Shown: one piece after another, positions 18,101 to 25,278 of the stretch
Layout: each line of letters opens with the position of its first letter
Numbering within the stretch: the stretch's first letter is position 1
Source of the DNA: Lachnospiraceae bacterium
Lineage (GTDB): Bacteria; Bacillota; Clostridia; Lachnospirales; Lachnospiraceae
Direction: 5' to 3'
Assembly: GCA_900771995.1 (NCBI GenBank)
Contig: CAAGQC010000028.1
Coordinates: 1 to 50,782, forward strand
Length of the DNA: 50,782 nucleotides
Made by a program: the position numbers and the translations under genes
Notes under the pieces: model-generated
What the model was told of the DNA's origin: nothing
The model's input: the letters and a program-made list of their open reading frames with translations, nothing else
Database searches by the model: none

Positions 18101-18580
18101 CTTTAGATCCTTCAGTTTCATGGCCAGTGCACCCCGCTTCTGTGCACTGGCAATCAGCTTATCCATGTCCTGTGTGCTGATCCCGTACTGCATGAACTCG
18201 GAGATCGCACTTTTTACTTCATGGATATAGCCCTGCTTGTGCAGGAGACTTCCCATGGCCGGAAGCTGTTCCTTCAGATCCGTCGCTACTTTTTGCAGCA
18301 CCAGACTTTTGCCGGTGTCATCCAGCACCGGCATCTCTTTGGTCCCCACTTCCTCCAGAATGCGGTGGCTGAGTCGTCCGAAGCTTAAGACATCGATATT
18401 CAGAATACCGTCTCTGTCACTGCGCATGACCAGATCCTTCTGGGTCTGCATGGTGAACTGATCCGGCACGATGATCAGGAAATTCCTGCCCGGCTCCTCC
18501 GCCGCCCGCTGCATGATCTCTTCATAGATTCTGTGGCTCTTGCCTGACCCCGAAGGGCCAAAACAGAAACGCAAGCTCAT
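15155..18580 (-). CDS. addB: ATP-dependent helicase/nuclease subunit B
   Basis: AddB is the partner of AddA, with an inactivated helicase-like N-terminal part and a second RecB-type nuclease. Residues 8-15 form the Walker A motif GPSGSGKS. Nuclease residues appear at VKVIDYKSGNRKFDL near 938. A 4Fe-4S staple is indicated by the cysteine near residue 780 (ACACRHFLQYGL) together with the ACTYCAYKKVCGF cluster near 1098-1113. The 1141-residue length is normal. GGAGGA precedes the start. The gene follows exoA after 27 bp, so the three repair genes are likely cotranscribed. Confidence 0.97.
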   Translation of the reverse strand: MSLRFCFGPSGSGKSHRIYEEIMQRAAEEPGRNFLIIVPDQFTMQTQKDLVMRSDRDGILNIDVLSFGRLSHRILEEVGTKEMPVLDDTGKSLVLQKVATDLKEQLPAMGSLLHKQGYIHEVKSAISEFMQYGISTQDMDKLIASAQKRGALAMKLKDLKTLYRGFQDYIRDHFITTEETLDVLRRSLSKSKILQGSVVVFDGFTGFTPIQNRLIQELMRVCAETIVTVTIGEGEDPYRVDGEQKLFHLSKKTVADLEKLAAEAEVKRGEDIFVKGGPNRFAKAPALHYLEQNLFRYQYEPYTEEQQEIHMFEALSPREEVHQTALYIRHLIREQGMTYRDIAVVIGDLEGYASYVETEFGQLEIPCFLDRTRGIVLNPMIEYIKSALQLYLKDFSYDTVFHFLRSGMEDIFREEIDELENYVIRTGARGYRTYSRLFTRRTEEMQGDAGSEQAEETMERLNRIRQQFMDTVEILHMGSREKAGDYVSRLYDFLEQNQVQQKLLNYQQQFEQEGDLSRAREYAQIYRLVMDLLDQVYELLGEEEISRQEFADILEAGFGEITVGTIPQNVDRIVVGDMERTRLKQVKVLFFLGVNDGNIPKNASKGGIISDMDREFLIESGTEMAPSPRQQMYIQRLYLYLNMTKPSQQLYLSYAKVNSEGKGIRPSYLIDTVRKLFPALIVEYPQNRSRLEQIEGRQEGARYLAEELREYVEGTLPEEETQEFYLMYRAYEADAAGRDRLTRAAFRRYKESGLSRIVARALYGQHLENSVSRLETYAACACRHFLQYGLSLQEREEFGFEASDMGTVYHAVLEHFAGKLAESKLTWWDFTEDFAAKAVKESVEAYAATYGETVLYSSARNEYAITRMSRILTRTVLTLQQHLKQGSFQPDDYELSFRFAEDLDSIHVDLSEDEKMHLQGRIDRIDVSEDAEHVYVKVIDYKSGNRKFDLAALYYGLQLQLVVYMNAAMEMESRKHPDKEIVPAALLYYHIEDPTIETPVELTDEQVNEQILAKLRMNGVVNSDPEVVERLDRYMQDKSVVIPVEKKKDGSFSARSGVLSREEMQLISSYVDAKIRGIGREILDGKIAANPYEKGNEEACTYCAYKKVCGFDGSIPGYEKRPLEDLDKQTLMQRMQETVEA

Positions 18581-18607
18581 AAGTCTCCTCCGTGAATTGC
18601 TGTCCTC

Positions 18608-19360
18608 TTATTTCAGATCCAGTTCAATGGGACAATGATCCGATCCCAGGATCTCTGTGTGGATCTTCGCATCCGCCAGTCTCTCTTTCAGACATTCCGA
18701 TACCACAAAATAATCGATTCTCCATCCGGCATTTTTTGCTCTCGCCTGGAACATATAGGACCACCAGGAATACACACCGGTCAGATCCGGATAGAAATAG
18801 CGGAACGTATCGATAAATCCGTTCTCCAGTACTTTCGAAAAGCAGGCTCTCTCTTCATCGGTGAAGCCCGCGTTGCCGCGATTGGTCTTCGCATTTTTCA
18901 GGTCGATCTCCTGATGGGCCACATTCAGGTCTCCCGCGTAAATCACCGGCTTTTTCTCCTCCAGCTTCTTAAGATACGCCAGGAAATCCACCTCCCACTG
19001 CATCCGGTAAGAAAGTCTCGTCAGTTCCCGTTGGGCATTCGGTACATAGACCGTTACAAAATAGAACTCCGGGTACTCCGCGGTGATGACCCGGCCCTCA
19101 TGGTCGTGTTCCTCCACACCGATGCCGCAGGTCACCTGCAGCGGTTCCTCTTTGGTAAAAATTGCGGTACCGGAATAGCCCTTTTTCTCCGCATAATTCC
19201 AGTACTGGTGATAGCCGGGCAGATCCAGCACGATCTGTCCCTCCTGCAGTTTCGTCTCCTGTAAGCAGAATATATCTGCGTCCGTTTCCTGAAAAAAATC
19301 TAAGAAGCCCTTCTGCATGCAGGCTCTCAGTCCGTTCACATTCCATGAGATGAATTTCAT
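18608..19360 (-). CDS. exoA: Exodeoxyribonuclease III / AP endonuclease
   Basis: This 250-residue enzyme is of the endonuclease-exonuclease-phosphatase superfamily and cuts DNA at abasic sites in base excision repair. Motifs in order are FISWNVNGLRA (metal-binding Asn), FCLQETKLQ (catalytic Glu), YAGDLNVAHQEIDL (Asp and Asn) and the C-terminal GSDHCPIEL (Asp-His pair). It is complete. AGGAAAGGG lies upstream of the ATG. It leads the operon with addB and addA, coupling base excision and double-strand-break processing. The region 19361-19567 upstream is A+T-rich and shows no gene; a promoter is expected there but none is convincing. Confidence 0.96.
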   Translation of the reverse strand: MKFISWNVNGLRACMQKGFLDFFQETDADIFCLQETKLQEGQIVLDLPGYHQYWNYAEKKGYSGTAIFTKEEPLQVTCGIGVEEHDHEGRVITAEYPEFYFVTVYVPNAQRELTRLSYRMQWEVDFLAYLKKLEEKKPVIYAGDLNVAHQEIDLKNAKTNRGNAGFTDEERACFSKVLENGFIDTFRYFYPDLTGVYSWWSYMFQARAKNAGWRIDYFVVSECLKERLADAKIHTEILGSDHCPIELDLK

Positions 19361-19567
19361 GTTTTTCCCTTTCCTGTCATTCCTACCTGTTATTATCTAC
19401 ATTTATTGTCCCATTTTCAGGACACGATCTGCCATTTGAAAAATTTTTCATTGCGAAAAGTCATATCTTTTTAATTCTGCCTGCCTCTTTCTTATTTTAT
19501 CTTATTCCAATTCCATCTTATCCCGGTCTTAACTTTTATCTGTTTTTCGTTCCATCTCTCCGCTCTG

Positions 19568-20239
19568 TTATCCCTGTCCCCCATGCTCTTTCAGCCACTC
19601 CTGCTCCCTGCGGTCCGCCTCCAGGGACGCTTCGTACCCTTTCAGGATCTCCAGAAGTCTCTGTACGCTGGTGATCCCGCTGGCTTTATTTTCCGGATGA
19701 TCCATCCAGGGATGCTGCTTCCCTGACGGGTAGATATTCTCTATGGTATTTTCCCCGATCCGGTACCATTTCTTCCGGTAACAGACGGTGTTCTCCGCCG
19801 GGTTTAAAACTGCTGTCCGTTCCGACAGTGGGTGGATCTCCGCCGGTGTCCGGGGCTCTCCGTCCCGTCCGCCCCGGACGGTAACCTTCACATTTCCGCC
19901 CTCCGGTGTGACGCACAGCCACAGGGGCTCCGCCGGTTTTTTCCACAATTTATCCAGTATAAAATTTAACGGGCCTAACAGCAGGATTGTCATGAAAATC
20001 GCCAGTGCTCCCGTCAGTTCCGTGATCCCGTCGCTGTACACCAGCATCTGAAACAACAGGTGATCACTCTCCCTCACGCCCCAGACTTTCAGGACTACCA
20101 TCACCGCCGCTGCCAGATAGATCAATATAGTGATCATGGCAAAGGGCAGTAACACCTTTTCTTTTTTCATGCCCCAGGCGGCGTAGGCCTGACGCTCCTC
20201 TTCCGTGAAAAGCACGGGCAGTTCATAGGTTTCTGTCAT
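19568..20239 (-). CDS. Hypothetical membrane protein with two transmembrane segments
   Basis: This 223-residue protein is not a family I recognise. Two hydrophobic segments lie at about residues 30-51 (VLLPFAMITILIYLAAAVMVVL) and 72-95, with a soluble hydrophilic domain after them. That domain is rich in charged residues and ends EWLKEHGGQG. A GGGAGAG ribosome site precedes the ATG. It follows the SseB-like gene after 17 bp, so the two form one unit. The function is not inferable. Confidence 0.65.
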   Translation of the reverse strand: MTETYELPVLFTEEERQAYAAWGMKKEKVLLPFAMITILIYLAAAVMVVLKVWGVRESDHLLFQMLVYSDGITELTGALAIFMTILLLGPLNFILDKLWKKPAEPLWLCVTPEGGNVKVTVRGGRDGEPRTPAEIHPLSERTAVLNPAENTVCYRKKWYRIGENTIENIYPSGKQHPWMDHPENKASGITSVQRLLEILKGYEASLEADRREQEWLKEHGGQG

Positions 20240-20256
20240 GGTCTTCTCTCCCGCTT

Positions 20257-20703
20257 TCAGGCTTCGCCAAGAATGATATGAAGCAGATGCCTGTCCAGCA
20301 TCAGTGTCCGGTTCCAGGGGTTCAGGATCACGCCCTCGATGCCCTCGGCCTGTAGTGCCATGCGGAACAGCTGCTCCATATCCGTGAGGAAGGTGGACAT
20401 CACACTGCCGCTTCCCTTTAACTCTTCCTCAAACCCAGTGAAGGCCGACCACCATTTTTTCCCATCGGAGGTCTGTACCGCCTGTAAGCGCATGGCGGTT
20501 CCGGCGGCCTGTGTCACCGCTTCCTTCACATCGGCAGAGGGCGGCTCCACCGCCACAATAAACTGCCCCTGCTCCCGCATACGTCTGCGCACCACCGTCA
20601 GCGCATGGGCCAGAAGTTCTTCCGTGGGCTCCTGCTGTAATGCCAGGATCGCCTCCTCTATTTTTTCATTTCCCTGTAAGCCTTTGTCTTTCTTTTCGTC
20701 CAT
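20257..20703 (-). CDS. SseB-like N-terminal domain protein
   Basis: This 148-residue soluble protein has the SseB N-terminal domain pattern. It shows an EEAILALQQEPTEELLAHAL helix, a strand region around GQFIVAV, and the terminal EGIEGVILNPWNRTLMLDRHLLHIILGE signature. The domain is widespread in clostridia, often in secretion or stress contexts, without a defined biochemical role. AAAGGATAAG is the ribosome site. It is the first gene of a pair with the membrane protein downstream. Confidence 0.8.
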   Translation of the reverse strand: MDEKKDKGLQGNEKIEEAILALQQEPTEELLAHALTVVRRRMREQGQFIVAVEPPSADVKEAVTQAAGTAMRLQAVQTSDGKKWWSAFTGFEEELKGSGSVMSTFLTDMEQLFRMALQAEGIEGVILNPWNRTLMLDRHLLHIILGEA

Positions 20704-20796
20704 ATTCTTATCCTTTATTCTGCGTAATTGTTCCCTGCCGGGGAGAGTTACAGCTTGCGGCCGTTCCCCTTCCTTCAGGACTTCGAAATTGCATCA

Positions 20797-20825
20797 ATTA
20801 TACCATAAGCAGTCCCGCAATTCCA
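20797..20825 (-). promoter_or_regulatory. Promoter of the SseB-like gene
   Basis: A consensus TATAAT (20797-20802 on the minus strand), preceded by TG-G, forms an extended -10. The -35 (TGGAAT, 17 bp away) is weak, which is tolerated with extended -10 promoters. Confidence 0.5.
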
Positions 20826-20843
20826 CTCTCTCCCGTCTTTTCC

Positions 20844-20872
20844 TTGACAGTGGGGACATTCATTGCTAACAT
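20844..20872 (+). promoter_or_regulatory. Promoter of the HAD-IIA gene
   Basis: TTGACA (20844-20849), 17 bp and TAACAT (20867-20872) preceded by TG-C. Just downstream, TCTAAGCTTAGA (20884-20895) is a perfect 12-bp palindrome that could be an operator. Confidence 0.6.
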
Positions 20873-20908
20873 GAACCTGAGCGTCTAAGCTTAGAAACGA
20901 GGACAATT

Positions 20909-21772
20909 ATGGATACTTTTGACCCGAAGCATATTTACAGCGATACCGCAAAGCTGGCCCGTCTGAAAGATAAGAAGCTTTTCCTGTTCGATATCGACGG
21001 TACCATTGCCGTAGGCGATACTTTGTATGACGGCAGTGCGGATCTGATCCGCTACATCAACAACATCGGCGGTAAGGCTTATTACATTACCAATAATTCT
21101 ACGAAAAGCGGACTGGATTATGTGAAGAAATTCCACGACGCGTTTCACCTGGGCAGCACGGAGGATCAGTTCATCACCTCCGGTTATATGACACTGCGTT
21201 TTCTAAAGGAAAATTATGCGGATAAGAAGATTTTCGTACTGGGAACCGCTTCTTTTGTGGCGGAACTGCGAAAGAACGGACTTTCTGTGACCGAGGTCTG
21301 CGAGGACGGCATTGACTGTGTGGTCGCTGCCTACGACAGTGAATTAAATTATGCAAAACTTACCGAAGTCTGCAAGGTTTTGTTCACGCAGAACGTTCCC
21401 TTCTACGGCACCAATCCGGATCTGCGCTGCCCCATCGACTTCGGCTTCATTCCCGATTGCGGTGCCATCTGCGATATGATCACCGCCACGACAGACAGGC
21501 AGCCCGTCTATCTGGGCAAGCCCAGTAAAGAGGTGGTGAAACTCTGTCTGGAGGTCTCCGGCTTCACTCCGGAAGAGACTCTGGTAGTAGGTGACCGTCT
21601 GTATACCGATATCGCCTGCGGCATCAACGGCGGTGTGGATACCTGTGTTCTCTTTACCGGTGAGGCACAAAAAAAGGATATTCTGACTCCCGAGGGGGAG
21701 CCGAATACCCAATATCTGCCGGACTATGCTTTTGAAAATGTGCAGGAACTGTTAGATGCCTGCAATGGTTAA
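20909..21772 (+). CDS. HAD superfamily class IIA phosphatase (NagD/AraL-like)
   Basis: A 287-residue soluble phosphatase. LFLFDIDGTI holds the nucleophile and acid Asp pair of HAD motif I. YITNNSTKSG is motif II, with the adjacent cap insertion characteristic of class IIA. LGKPSKEVV provides the motif III Lys. VGDRLYTDIACGINGG holds the motif IV acidic residues. Such enzymes dephosphorylate small sugar or nucleotide phosphates; the substrate here is unknown. GAGGACAA is the ribosome site. It converges on the degV-family gene with only 6 bp between stops and no clear terminator. Confidence 0.9.
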   Translation: MDTFDPKHIYSDTAKLARLKDKKLFLFDIDGTIAVGDTLYDGSADLIRYINNIGGKAYYITNNSTKSGLDYVKKFHDAFHLGSTEDQFITSGYMTLRFLKENYADKKIFVLGTASFVAELRKNGLSVTEVCEDGIDCVVAAYDSELNYAKLTEVCKVLFTQNVPFYGTNPDLRCPIDFGFIPDCGAICDMITATTDRQPVYLGKPSKEVVKLCLEVSGFTPEETLVVGDRLYTDIACGINGGVDTCVLFTGEAQKKDILTPEGEPNTQYLPDYAFENVQELLDACNG

Positions 21773-21778
21773 TAGCTT

Positions 21779-22678
21779 TTAAATGGCTTTTTTCACGACA
21801 CCGATTCCCAGCGGATAAGGTCCGGTGTGGACACCGATGGTGGCACCGATCTGGAAGATGGGAATGGTGTCGATGTCATATCCCTTTTCTTTCAGTCTGC
21901 CCGCCAGTCTGTCGCGGAACTCTACGGCCTCTTCATAATCGTAGCCATATCCCACACAGACACTGTAATCGGCGATATCTGCCTTTTCCTCTGCGAAGTA
22001 TGCCAATAACAGATCGATGTTCTTATCCACGGTCTTACGGCGGCTTCTGCCTATACCGGAGGGGAAGATCTCGCCTTCTTTTAAGGTGATGATGGGCTTG
22101 ATTCCCAACAGGCTTCCGGCTACACTGGCCACCTTGCCGATACGTCCGCCGTGCTTTAAGTATTCCATATTTCCCACGGTGAAAAAGATTCTGCCGGAGC
22201 TCTTGATCTCATTCAGGCGGTCGATGCTCTCCTGGTAGCTTTTCCCTGCGTCTCTGAGGCGTACTGCTTCCAATACATAAATGCCCTGAAGAACAGTATT
22301 CACAGTAGAATCACAGACATAGATCTGCGCCTCGGGATATTCCTCTTCCAGAATTGCCTTTGCGTTCAGAGCGGACTGCATGGAGCCGCTGAATTTGGTC
22401 GTGATGCAGATGCAGATGATGGGCGTTCCCGCCTTGACAAAAGGAAGAAATGCATCCACATAATCCTGGACGGAAGGCATGGAAGACTTGGGATATACAT
22501 CCGGATGATCCACCATCTCCTGATAGAAGTCGCGGACACCGATCTCTACCATTTCCTTCTGGTATTTTCCCTCTTCAAAGGATACATAAAAGGGAACTAC
22601 CGTAATATCTTTTTCTTTGGTCAGTTCCATGGAAAGATCACAGGAACCGTCTGATATAATATGAAATGCTTCGCTCAT
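21779..22678 (-). CDS. DegV family fatty-acid-binding protein
   Basis: This 299-residue two-domain protein is of the DegV (FakB-like) family, which binds a fatty acid and can present it to a fatty acid kinase. The N-terminal FHIISDGSCDL and the block FYQEMVDHPDVYPKSSMPSVQDYVDAF are typical. So are the segment after ICICITTKFSGS and the lid region GNMEYLKHGGRIGKVASVAGSLLGIKPI. The start at 22678 is chosen because AAAGGTG lies 9 bases upstream, while the GTG 12 bases earlier overlaps that site. It is a single gene. No FakA kinase gene is in the window. Confidence 0.92.
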   Translation of the reverse strand: MSEAFHIISDGSCDLSMELTKEKDITVVPFYVSFEEGKYQKEMVEIGVRDFYQEMVDHPDVYPKSSMPSVQDYVDAFLPFVKAGTPIICICITTKFSGSMQSALNAKAILEEEYPEAQIYVCDSTVNTVLQGIYVLEAVRLRDAGKSYQESIDRLNEIKSSGRIFFTVGNMEYLKHGGRIGKVASVAGSLLGIKPIITLKEGEIFPSGIGRSRRKTVDKNIDLLLAYFAEEKADIADYSVCVGYGYDYEEAVEFRDRLAGRLKEKGYDIDTIPIFQIGATIGVHTGPYPLGIGVVKKAI

Positions 22679-22854
22679 TCTCGCATACACCTTTCTACTT
22701 GTTTGCAGAGTTTAGCTTACCACGTTGCGGAGCAAAAAGCAATGAGTTTTTGTTATTATATTTCATTTCATGGTATTTTATATTGTTTTATGTAGTTTTT
22801 ATAACTATATGTGTCCGGAAATTTATAGCTGCGCGATTTTTGTCGATGAAAGTG

Positions 22855-22906
22855 TGTCAACCTTTGTCAGTCATTCGTTGACAATCCCGACTTCTCCCTA
22901 TATACT
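22855..22906 (+). promoter_or_regulatory. Consensus promoter with inverted repeat over the -35, driving the candidate sRNA
   Basis: TTGACA (22878-22883), 17 bp and TATACT (22901-22906) form a near-consensus sigma-A promoter. A perfect 7-bp inverted repeat, TGTCAAC (22855-22861) and GTTGACA (22877-22883), embeds the -35 in its right arm, so it may be an operator. No coding sequence follows on this strand. Confidence 0.7.
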
Positions 22907-22911
22907 TGAGT

Positions 22912-23022
22912 TGTTAACCATTCATTCCCCTGGTTAACATTCGTCTGTTTCCGGGAATGACCCCCTTTCATTTCCGGAACAGACAACAGCCCGGCAGGAG
23001 TACCTGCCGGGCTGCCTTTTTG
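22912..23022 (+). ncRNA. Candidate small RNA with three hairpins and C-rich loops
   Basis: The predicted transcript is about 110 bases. Hairpin 1 pairs GTTAACCA (22913-22920) with TGGTTAAC (22931-22938), loop TTCATTCCCC. Hairpin 2 pairs 22943-22959 with 22969-22984 (16 pairs, one bulged U, one G-U), loop ACCCCCTTT. Hairpin 3 pairs CAGCCCGGCAGG (22987-22998) with 23003-23014, loop AGTA, then CCTTTTT, an ideal terminator. There is no open frame with a ribosome site. CCCC loops are the pairing motif of many Gram-positive sRNAs that bind Shine-Dalgarno regions; the ACCCCCTTT loop resembles the C-rich motif of RsaE/RoxS. It lies beside the Rrf2 regulator gene, on the opposite strand. Function is inferred only. 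Confidence 0.65.
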
Positions 23023-23026
23023 TATC

Positions 23027-23467
23027 TTATATGGAATAATCCAGATTCTCCAGCCGCTTGTTCCGTCGCTCCACCAGATCCGCGATGGTGACACCGTCCA
23101 CTACCTTGTTCACCGCATCGTATAGTTCCTGCCATACTTCCAGTGTCTCACAGGTATCACAGCGCTCGCAGATGTCGGCGCCTTCCTCCAGACAGGCTAC
23201 CGGGGCCAGCGAGCCTTCCGTCAGCCGCAGGATCATTCCCACCGTATAATCTGCCGGGTCTTTGGCGATGCGGTAACCGCCCTGGGCGCCGCGGACACTT
23301 TTTACATAGCCCGCCTTGTTCAGCACGGCAATGATCTGCTCCAGATATTTCTCGGAAATGCCCTGTCTGGCAGCGATCTCCTTTACCTTGATACACTCTC
23401 CGTTGTTGTGCAGCGCCAGATCCAGCATGACACGTACTGCATATCTTCCTTTGGTCGAAATTTTCAT
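23027..23467 (-). CDS. Rrf2 family regulator, CymR-like
   Basis: This 146-residue winged-helix repressor starts MKISTKGRYAVRVMLDLA, the Rrf2/CymR hallmark, with recognition helix region GISEKYLEQIIAVLNKAG and wing SVRGAQGGYRI. Cys25 coincides with the redox-sensing Cys25 of staphylococcal CymR. Unlike CymR of Bacillus or Staphylococcus, it also has Cys92, Cys100, Cys103 and Cys106, resembling the cluster-ligand region of IscR. The neighbours metNIQ and cysK suggest control of cysteine/methionine supply; in Bacillus the CymR corepressor is CysK itself. The start at 23467 has GAGGATAAG. Whether it is CymR, IscR or a hybrid in function is open. Confidence 0.88.
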   Translation of the reverse strand: MKISTKGRYAVRVMLDLALHNNGECIKVKEIAARQGISEKYLEQIIAVLNKAGYVKSVRGAQGGYRIAKDPADYTVGMILRLTEGSLAPVACLEEGADICERCDTCETLEVWQELYDAVNKVVDGVTIADLVERRNKRLENLDYSI

Positions 23468-23564
23468 CTTATCCTCATTTCTGAGCAAACCTCTGCTCGT
23501 TTTCACTTTTTAACGTCCGACAGCTTTCACAGAGACCGCTTCGGACTACTCCGGATTTTCCATG

Positions 23565-23622
23565 GTTTCCACAGATTCTATTCCCTCTCTTTTCCCAGAG
23601 TTCATATAGGATTTGTGGAAAC
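23565..23622. promoter_or_regulatory. Long inverted repeat upstream of the Rrf2 gene
   Basis: GTTTCCACA (23565-23573) and TGTGGAAAC (23614-23622) are exact inverted copies 40 bp apart. The match extends to 11 of 12 bases (GTTTCCACARAT). They lie about 100-155 bp upstream of the regulator start and could be paired operator half-sites for autoregulation or a leader stem. No convincing promoter is visible between them. Confidence 0.4.
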
Positions 23623-23625
23623 AAC

Positions 23626-23682
23626 AGAAAAAATCAGGAGAGCATCCACGAATGCTACTTAATGGAATGTGGATTGCTCTCC
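23626..23682 (-). terminator. Terminator of the metNIQ operon
   Basis: Leftward of the metQ stop, 23669-23682 pairs with 23637-23649 (GGAGAGCATCCAC) with one bulged base. On the minus strand this is followed by TGATTTTTTCTG. Confidence 0.75.
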
Positions 23683-23713
23683 GGATTTCGCATTACTTTA
23701 CCGTCATTTCACC

Positions 23714-24526
23714 TTACTTGTAAGGGATAACGCCGCCGTTGTAATTGTCATTGATGAACTGCTTGATCTCATCGGACTTCAGGGTATCTACCAGAGCCTT
23801 GATCTTAGGCAGATTCTCGTTGCCTTCCTTAACAGCGATTACGTTAACGTAAGTAGCTGCTGCTTCGGAATCAGCGCTCTCGAATAACAGAGCATCATCT
23901 GCAACGGTCAGACCTGCTTCCATAGCGTAGTTACCGTTCAGGATACCGAAAGATACCTCGGGAAGGGTTCTGGGAACCTGTGCTGCTTCCAGCTCTACGA
24001 AGGTGATGTTGTGAGGATTCTCTACGATATCCTTGGTAGTAGCAGTCAGACCCACACCATCCTTCAGAGTAATGTAACCGTTATCCTGTAACAGTAACAG
24101 GGCACGTGCCTCGTTGGTGGTATCGTTGGGTACTGCGATAGTTGCGTTGTCAATGTTGTCCAGGCTGGTCTCGGTTCCGGGATACAGTCCGAAAGGCTCA
24201 TAGTGGATACCACCGGCATTTACCAGATGGGTACCCTTCTCCTCGTTGAAGCTCTCCAGATAAGGAATGTGCTGGAAGTAGTTGGCATCAAATTCGCCGG
24301 ACTCTACTACTTCGTTGGGCTGTACATAATCATCGAATACCTGAACCTCCAGGGTATAACCCTGCTTCTCTAACAGAGGCTTTGCTGCCTCCAGGATCTC
24401 AGCGTGAGGTACTGCGGTTGCAGCTACCTTAATGGTCTTGTCGTCGGTTCCCTTGCTGCCGCAGCCGGTCAGTGCGCTCACGGACAATGCTGCAACTGCG
24501 ATCAATGCGATAACTTTCTTTTTCAT
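23714..24526 (-). CDS. metQ: Methionine ABC transporter substrate-binding lipoprotein
   Basis: This 270-residue lipoprotein captures methionine outside the membrane. The signal peptide MKKKVIALIAVAALSVSALT ends at lipobox Cys22 (LTGCGS). The mature part has the NlpA/MetQ pattern: KVAATAVPHAEILEAAKP, the VQVFDDYVQPNEVVESGEFDANYFQH region, the GLYPGTETSLDNI segment, and NGNYAMEAGL. GGAGGAGAAA precedes the ATG. It is the last gene of metN-metI-metQ, 89 bp after metI. Specificity for methionine, rather than cystine or another sulfur compound, is inferred from the family and neighbours. Confidence 0.94.
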   Translation of the reverse strand: MKKKVIALIAVAALSVSALTGCGSKGTDDKTIKVAATAVPHAEILEAAKPLLEKQGYTLEVQVFDDYVQPNEVVESGEFDANYFQHIPYLESFNEEKGTHLVNAGGIHYEPFGLYPGTETSLDNIDNATIAVPNDTTNEARALLLLQDNGYITLKDGVGLTATTKDIVENPHNITFVELEAAQVPRTLPEVSFGILNGNYAMEAGLTVADDALLFESADSEAAATYVNVIAVKEGNENLPKIKALVDTLKSDEIKQFINDNYNGGVIPYK

Positions 24527-24615
24527 AACATTTCTCCTCCTAAATCATTCGTTAATAACATTAACTTTATTGAATCAGGTGATCTGCACCTGTCTCAACC
24601 TTTTATCGAACCGTC

Positions 24616-25278
24616 TTATCTGGTTCTCTTGTCCAGCTTCTTGGATATCTTCATTCCGGCATATTGCATCAGCTGTACCAGCAATACCAGCAATACCACG
24701 GTCACCCACATGATACTGCTATCGTAACGGTAGTAACCGTAGCGGATTGCGATATCACCCAGACCGCCACCGCCGACGATACCCGCCATAGCGGAGTATC
24801 CCAGAATCGTACCCAAGGCAATCGTTACATTGACGATCAGGGAAGTCTTTGCCTCTCCGATCATTACTTTCCAGATGATGGTCCAGAGGTTCGCTCCCAT
24901 GCTCTGTGCCGCCTCAATAACGCCGTGATCCACTTCCAGCAGAGAGGACTCTACCATTCTGGCTATAAACGGTGCCGCTGACAGTGTCAGCGGAACGATC
25001 GTTGCGGTCGGTCCATAGCTTTTTCCTACGATGATCTTTGTCAACGGCTGAATCACGATCAGCAAAATCAAAAACGGAAAGCTTCGGACGACATTCACGA
25101 CCACATCTAATACCTTATAAATAATCTTATTCGGTCGAAGTCCCTTCGGTGCGGTAATTACCAGGGCAATTCCCATCGGCAGTCCGAGCACATACCCCAT
25201 AAACGTTGTTGCCAACGTCATGTACAAAGTAACAAAGATGCCTTCCACCACCATCATAGTCGTTGCATTATCCCACAT
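24616..25278 (-). CDS. metI: Methionine ABC transporter permease
   Basis: A 220-residue membrane subunit with about five transmembrane segments and the binding-protein-dependent permease signature (EAAQSMGANLWTIIWKVMIGEAK), whose EAA loop contacts the MetN ATPase. The family blocks GLPMGIALVIT, NVVRSFPFLILLIV and YSAMAGIVGGGGLGDIAIRYGY are present. The start overlaps the end of metN by 11 bp, and GGAGGAG lies inside the metN coding end, so translation is coupled. Confidence 0.95.
   Translation of the reverse strand: MWDNATTMMVVEGIFVTLYMTLATTFMGYVLGLPMGIALVITAPKGLRPNKIIYKVLDVVVNVVRSFPFLILLIVIQPLTKIIVGKSYGPTATIVPLTLSAAPFIARMVESSLLEVDHGVIEAAQSMGANLWTIIWKVMIGEAKTSLIVNVTIALGTILGYSAMAGIVGGGGLGDIAIRYGYYRYDSSIMWVTVVLLVLLVQLMQYAGMKISKKLDKRTR

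Noticed and set aside
22832..22860. Divergent minus-strand promoter using the TTGACA at 22855-22860
   Set aside because: The position 17 bp away reads as ATCGCG on that strand, not a -10; the repeat is better seen as an operator.
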